Shown here piece after piece: positions 30,200 through 35,058 of a stretch of DNA of 35,058 nucleotides. Where the stretch lies: the NCBI GenBank assembly GCA_009903775.1, contig WYEM01000052.1, forward strand, positions 1 to 35,058, in the 5' to 3' direction. A program made the translations under genes and the position numbers. Every line of letters begins with the position of its first letter. Within the stretch, counting starts at the first letter, position 1. The notes below the pieces were generated by a model, which had not been told where the DNA came from, did no database searches, and was given only the letters and a program-made list of their open reading frames with translations. Origin of the DNA: Nitrososphaerota archaeon. GTDB taxonomy: Archaea; Thermoproteota; Nitrososphaeria; Conexivisphaerales; Conexivisphaeraceae.

Positions 30200-31089
30200 T
30201 GACCCGCTACGGGATGTTAATAGACGTGGCGAAGTGCAACGCCTGCTACAACTGCGTCTCAGCCTGCAAGGACGAGTTCTGGGACAACGATTATCCCCCG
30301 TACTCCAGGGCTCAGCCGAAGTTCGGCCAGAACTGGGTGAGGGTCGACAGGAGGGAGAGGGGGCACTTCCCCTACATAACCGTCGCCTACATGCCGGTCA
30401 TGTGCCAGATGTGCAGGGACCCGCCCTGCCTCAAGGCGGCCAGGGACGGCGCGGTCTACGTGAGGGAGGACGGCATAGTGATGATAGATCCCGAGAAGTC
30501 GAGGGGGCAGAGGCAGATAGTGGACGCTTGCCCCTACGGGGTCATATACTGGAACGAGGAGCTCCAGATACCCCAGAAGTGCACGTTCTGCGCCCACCTG
30601 CTGGACCAGGGGCGGAAGCAGCCCAGGTGCGTCGACGCCTGCCCCACCGGCGCTATGGTCTTCGGGGACCTCGACGACCCGGACAGCGAGCTGAGCAGGA
30701 TGATCAGGTCCCTCTCCTCGGGCCAGCCCTACCGCGGCGAGGAAACGAAGGTCCTCTACTCGGGGAAGCCCGAGGCTTACGAGCCGAAGCCGGGGGTGGG
30801 GCCCAGCGTCCTCTACCTCAACCTGCACAGGATGACGAAGCTCTTCATAGCCGGGAGCGTGGTCCTGAGGGAGAGCGACGACCTCGTGGAGGGGGCATCC
30901 GTGAGGCTCGAGGCGGGCGGCAGGGAGATCGCGGCGACGACCACCGACGCGTTCGGCCAGTTCCACTTCGATGGCCTCGAGCCGGGGAAGTACACCGTGA
31001 GGGTGGAGTACCCCGGCCACAGGCAGCTGTCGGTCGACGTGGAGGCGCGGGAGAGCACCTACCTGGGCTACCTCTTCCTCGAGAAGCGA
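30199..31089 (+). CDS. 4Fe-4S ferredoxin-type subunit with C-terminal transthyretin-like domain (transhydroxylase small subunit-like)
   Basis: CNACYNCVSACKDEFW, CQMCRDPPCL, CTFCAHLLDQG; C-terminal VRLEAGGREIAATTTDAFGQFHFDGLEPGKYTVRVEYPG; ends YLFLEK then CGA 31087-31089. Confidence 0.85.
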
Positions 31090-31143
31090 GGGGCTCCCGC
31101 GACCCAGCAACGCTTAATTCAGTAGCCATGGAGATCCGCCGTG

Positions 31144-31938
31144 ATGTCGCAGGCCTTCACGCGGATAATCTATGAGAAGCGGGACGGCGTGGCGTGGATC
31201 ACCCTGAACAATCCCGAGAGGTACAACGCGCTCGAGAAGGAAATGCGCGCTGAGCTCAGGGAGGCGCTGGAGGACGCCCGGAGGGACGACTCCATAAGGG
31301 CGGTCGTGATAAGGGGCTCCGGGAAGGCCTTCAGCGCGGGCGGCGACATAAGGGCCATGCTCGAGTGGACGCCCACGGTGGCCATGAGGGAGTTGAAGGA
31401 GCTGGGCACGGCATTCGTTATAGAGCGGATCATAAGGGAGATGCCCAAGCCGGTGATCGCGATGGTCCACGGCTACTGCCTGGGCGGGGGCTTCGAGCTG
31501 GCCATGTCGTGCGACATCGTGGTGGCGTCTGAGGACGCGAGGTTCGGCAGCCCCGAGATCAACATAGGACTGATACCCGGCAGCGGCGGGACCCAGATGC
31601 TGCCGAGGCACGTGGGGGAGAAGAAGGCGAAGGAGCTGATATTCACGGGCGATCAGATAACGGCGCGCGAGGCGGCCGAGCTGGGGCTCGTGAACAGGGT
31701 CGTGCCGCCCGACAAGCTCGAGGAGGCGGTCGAGGAGATCCTGGAGAAGCTGAAGTCGAAGAGCCCCGTCGCCCTCGCCGCCGCGAAGGAGGCGATAAAT
31801 GCCTCCCTGGAGCTCGGCCTGACCCACGGCATCATGTACGAGGCGCAGGTCTTCTCGAGGCTGTTCTCCACGAAGGACCAGAAGGAGGGCGCGAGGGCCT
31901 TCCTGGAGAAGCGGAGGCCCCAGTGGACGGGGGAGCGA
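31144..31938 (+). CDS. Enoyl-CoA hydratase/isomerase family protein
   Basis: AFSAGGDIRAM, GYCLGGGFELAMSCDIVVASEDARFGSPEINIGLIPGSGGTQ; ends AFLEKRRPQWTGE then CGA 31936-31938. ORF track continues in frame into the cyclase. Confidence 0.93.
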
Positions 31939-32044
31939 GCGCCCCCGGCGGGCCCGCGGGCCGGCGGCCGCTCCCCTGACGCTCCCCTGAAAGAATATTC
32001 TTTTATTACCATAGAGAATATGCTTTTAGGCATCCCTGGGGCAA

Positions 32045-32056
32045 GGCTTATATGGA
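32045..32056 (+). promoter_or_regulatory. TATA promoter for the cyclase gene
   Basis: GGCTTATATGG about 25-30 nt upstream of ATG 32077, inside the nominal ECH-cyclase fusion. Confidence 0.6.
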
Positions 32057-32076
32057 GTACAACCTACTGGCCCCCG

Positions 32077-32982
32077 ATGTCTAGCGAGTTCCTAGCGGAT
32101 CTGGCCACCGAGATGGCCGACATCCTGGAGAGGAGCCTCCACGGCGGCCTCAGCAGGAAGGACCTCGGCAGGGCCGAGGACATAGTGAAGCCCAGGACCC
32201 TGAAGTTCTGGGGCCACGAGGTCGAGATATACGATCTCTCCCAACCCTTCGGGCCCCAATCGGTCATATGGCCGACCGCCAACGGGTCGCCCGAGTTCAC
32301 GATGGTCCGCAACCACGCGTACGCGAGGGCCCGCACCGTGAGGATCTGCTCCTCGATGCACGTGGGCACCCACATGGACGCGCCCATCCACGTGGAGGAG
32401 GGCTACCCCTCCATAGACCAGCTGCCGCTGGACAGGATGATAGGCGAGGGCGTGATAGTATCCATACCCAAGAGGGAGTGGGAGATCATAACGCCGGAGG
32501 ACCTCGAGAGGGCGAGGCCCGAGATACAGCCGGGGGACATAGTGGTGATAAACACAGGGTGGCACCGCTATTACTCGGACTCGGCCAGGTACTTCCTGTT
32601 CGCGCCCGGCCTGTACAAGGAGGGCGCCGAGTGGCTCCTGAGGAGGGGCATAAAGGGGCTGGCGCAGGACACGCAGGCGACGGATCACCCGCTGGCCACT
32701 GTCCTCGTGCAGGGCAACATGGGCCAGGGCAACCCGCCGATAATGCCCTGGCTGGCTGACCTCTACAAGAAGAAGACCGGGAGGGATGTGCGCGAGGACT
32801 TCCCCTACTGGGAGCCGGCGCACAGGATCCTCTACACGCACGGCATATGGGGGATAGAGAACGCCGGGGGCGACATCGACAAGGTGACGGGCAAGAGGGC
32901 GCTGATAGCCGCGTTCCCGATAAGGTGGATCGGCGGGGATGCCTCCATGGTAAGGCTAGTGGCCATGATCGAGAAGAAGTGA
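32077..32982 (+). CDS. Cyclase family protein (PF04199-type, kynurenine formamidase-like)
   Basis: SSMHVGTHMDAPIHVEEGYPSIDQLPLDRMIGEGVIV; GDIVVINTGWHRYY; TGA stop. Confidence 0.9.
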   Translation: MSSEFLADLATEMADILERSLHGGLSRKDLGRAEDIVKPRTLKFWGHEVEIYDLSQPFGPQSVIWPTANGSPEFTMVRNHAYARARTVRICSSMHVGTHMDAPIHVEEGYPSIDQLPLDRMIGEGVIVSIPKREWEIITPEDLERARPEIQPGDIVVINTGWHRYYSDSARYFLFAPGLYKEGAEWLLRRGIKGLAQDTQATDHPLATVLVQGNMGQGNPPIMPWLADLYKKKTGRDVREDFPYWEPAHRILYTHGIWGIENAGGDIDKVTGKRALIAAFPIRWIGGDASMVRLVAMIEKK

Positions 32983-32995
32983 CCAGGCCGAGGCG

Positions 32996-33817
32996 ATGCA
33001 GATGAGCTCCGGCTCCTCCGAGTACAGGATGGCATCCCTCTCCGACATATTCAGGCTGGATGGCAGGGTCGCGGTCGTCGTGGGCGGCTCGGGCAGCATA
33101 GGCAAGTACATCGCCGAGGCCCTCTCCGCCTACGGCGCCAGGGTCGTGATAACCGGCACCAGGCCGCTGGAGAAGCTGAACGAGCTGGCCAGGGGGATCG
33201 GCGAGAGGACGGGGCGCGAGGTCGGCGCTCTGCAGTTCGACGCGACGGACGAGGCCCAGGTCGCTAGGGCGAGGGACGAGGTGGTCTCCAAGTACGGCAC
33301 CGTGGACATACTGGTGAACTCGCAGGGGATCAACATAAAGCATCCCGCGCTCGAGTTCCCGGCGAATGAGTGGGACCGCATCTACGCCGTGAACGTGAAG
33401 AGCCTGATGCTGACCTCCCGGGAGTTCGGGAGGGTGATGGTCGAGAAGAGGTACGGCAAGATAATAAACCTGTCATCGGTCAGGGACTCCCGCGCCACCA
33501 AGTGGGGGGGCAACATAGCGTACTCCTCCACGAAGGGAGCCGTCGCCATGCTCACCAGACAGCTCGCGGCCGAGTGGGCGCCCTACGGGGTCAGGGTCAA
33601 CGCCATAGCCCCCGCGCTGGTGTCAACGGAGACCGGCATGGGCGCCGGCCTCATGTCATCGGATCACATCAGGAGGTACCTCGACAGCATACCATTGGGC
33701 CGCATAGCCGTGCCGGAGGACATAGTGGGCGCCGCGATCTTCCTGGCCTCCAGGGCCTCCGATTTCGTGACCGGCCAGATAATCTACGTGGACGGCGGCC
33801 TGACGGCGATCGGCTGA
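32996..33817 (+). CDS. Short-chain dehydrogenase/reductase
   Basis: AVVVGGSGSIGKYIAEALSAYGARVVITG; YSSTKGAVAMLTRQLAAEWAPYGVRVNAIAP; TGA stop. Confidence 0.93.
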   Translation: MQMSSGSSEYRMASLSDIFRLDGRVAVVVGGSGSIGKYIAEALSAYGARVVITGTRPLEKLNELARGIGERTGREVGALQFDATDEAQVARARDEVVSKYGTVDILVNSQGINIKHPALEFPANEWDRIYAVNVKSLMLTSREFGRVMVEKRYGKIINLSSVRDSRATKWGGNIAYSSTKGAVAMLTRQLAAEWAPYGVRVNAIAPALVSTETGMGAGLMSSDHIRRYLDSIPLGRIAVPEDIVGAAIFLASRASDFVTGQIIYVDGGLTAIG

Positions 33818-33868
33818 GGCTCGCGGCGGAGGGCAATGCTTATTCGCGCGGCCTGGGAGCCGGTGGCC

Positions 33869-35058
33869 ATGGCGACGCCCTCCGGGTTCGACGTCCTGAG
33901 GGGCATCAGGGTCGTCGAGCTGACCTCCTGGATATCCGGATCCTACGCCGGGGCGATGCTCGCCGGCCTGGGGGCCGACGTGATAAAGGTGGAGCCGCCG
34001 CAGGGCGACAGCTGGCGCGACGCCACCGGCATGTACTCGTTCCCGGCGCTCAACCGCAACAAGCGCGGGATCGTCATAGACCTGACGAAGGAGGAGGGCA
34101 GGTCCGTGATGCGCGAGCTCGTGGCCAAATCCGACGTGTTCCTGGAGAACATGGCGCCCGACACCATAAAGAAGTTCGGGCTGACGTATGAGGAGCTCAG
34201 GCCACTCAACCCCAGGCTGATCTACGGCTCGATAAAGGGCTTCGGGGAGGGCCCCTACGAGAAGTACACCGCAACAGATCCCGCGATACAGGCGATATCC
34301 GGGAGCATGGAGGTCACGGGCCACCCCGACAGGCCGCCGGCCAGGACCCTCGTCTCATACATAGATGATTCCACAGCCCTCTACATGGCGTTCGCGATAG
34401 TGGTCGCTCTCATGCGCAGGGATCGGACGGGGGAGGGCGCCTTCCTGGAGCTCTCCCTGTTCGACGTGGCTTCGGAGTTCATCACCAACAACCTGCTGAA
34501 CTACTACGTAGTGACGGGGGAGCTGCCCAGGAGGTCCGGCTCCAGCTATCCCTCGCTCGTCCCCTACAGGGTTTACAGGACGAGGGACGGCTACATATAC
34601 ACGGGCGCGAGGAACGATAAGGCCTGGCGGGCCTTCTGCAAGGTCCTCGGGCTCGACAGCCTGGTGGACGACCCCCGCTTCAGGACGAACGCCGACAGGG
34701 TGAAGCACAGGGAGGAGCTGGACGCGCTGGTGGAGGAGGCCACCTCGAGGTTCGAGACCGCCGACCTCGTCAACCGCCTCAGGGAGACCGGCGAGATAAT
34801 AGCGGTGCCGGTCAACACGATGGACAAGCTGCTCTCGGATCCCCACCTGGGATATCGCGGGCTCATAGTGGACCTGCAGGATCCCAAGTACGGGAGGCTC
34901 AAGGTGGCAAGGATGTCCATCAGGACCAAGGGAGGCTACGTCGACGTCATGCGCTCCCGCGCCCCCACGCTGGGCGAGCACACGGTGGAGGTGCTGAGGG
35001 ACGTCCTCGGATACGACGAGCGCAGGATAGCGGAGCTGCTGAGCTCCGGGGCCGTCAG
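33869..35058 (+). CDS. CaiB/BaiF family (class III) CoA-transferase, truncated by window end
   Basis: GIRVVELTSWISGSYAGAMLAGLGADVIKVEPPQGDSWR...NRNKRGIVIDLTKEEGR; no stop and no in-frame CGA before the window end. Confidence 0.92.
   Translation, partial: MATPSGFDVLRGIRVVELTSWISGSYAGAMLAGLGADVIKVEPPQGDSWRDATGMYSFPALNRNKRGIVIDLTKEEGRSVMRELVAKSDVFLENMAPDTIKKFGLTYEELRPLNPRLIYGSIKGFGEGPYEKYTATDPAIQAISGSMEVTGHPDRPPARTLVSYIDDSTALYMAFAIVVALMRRDRTGEGAFLELSLFDVASEFITNNLLNYYVVTGELPRRSGSSYPSLVPYRVYRTRDGYIYTGARNDKAWRAFCKVLGLDSLVDDPRFRTNADRVKHREELDALVEEATSRFETADLVNRLRETGEIIAVPVNTMDKLLSDPHLGYRGLIVDLQDPKYGRLKVARMSIRTKGGYVDVMRSRAPTLGEHTVEVLRDVLGYDERRIAELLSSGAV

Noticed and set aside
3-35058. Explaining the run-on ORFs by ordinary frameshift or stop-loss mutations
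   Set aside because: The upstream frame stays intact to the natural C-terminus and the next in-frame codon of note is always CGA. Independent mutations in about half the genes would not give that coincidence. The NicO split and the transposase are the only places that look like true frame changes.
3-35058. Systematic basecalling error turning TGA into CGA
   Set aside because: No shared flanking motif at the sites, many TGA stops remain intact, and an error model does not explain the lack of internal CGA Arg codons. Read-level confirmation is still needed.
1-35058. CRISPR arrays, rRNA genes, prophage or toxin-antitoxin modules
   Set aside because: No regularly spaced repeats, rRNA-like sequence, phage structural genes or recognisable TA pairs were seen.

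Overview
This is a GC-rich archaeal (Thermoproteota-like) window with about 31 protein genes. They include a radical SAM protein, rubrerythrin, an MFS transporter, a CobT/UPF0284-like protein, a DUF998 membrane protein, a universal stress protein, an Nramp-like transporter, SpoIIM-like and Rieske proteins, an orphan LivJ-type binding protein, two MBL-fold hydrolases, a Dph6-like ligase and a molybdopterin oxidoreductase. Also present are a DtxR-type regulator, a NicO/UreH-like permease, an ABC-2 exporter with a COG1361-like protein, a HAD hydrolase, a methyltransferase, an AsnB-like PP-loop protein, an Fe/B12 ABC operon, and a transhydroxylase-like Mo enzyme pair followed by ECH, cyclase, SDR and CaiB genes. 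The main finding is that CGA behaves as a stop codon. Reading roughly ten thousand codons by eye, I found no in-frame CGA inside any conserved gene body; Arg is AGG, CGC or CGG, rarely AGA or CGT. About 16 genes have no TAA/TAG/TGA at their natural C-terminus, and their first in-frame CGA falls there. The sequence past that CGA looks non-coding: codon usage changes, promoters appear, and it runs into neighbouring genes. Taking CGA as termination resolves three false 'fusion' ORFs and several long overlaps. Possible mechanisms are sense-to-stop reassignment, an unassigned CGA, or C-to-U mRNA editing (CGA to UGA). Secondary findings are an IS6-like element with a perfect 19-bp TIR and 8-bp TSD plus decayed relatives, a degenerate tRNA-Lys-like sequence, a candidate phloroglucinol/pyrogallol pathway, a split NicO permease, and an 84-bp perfect tandem duplication.
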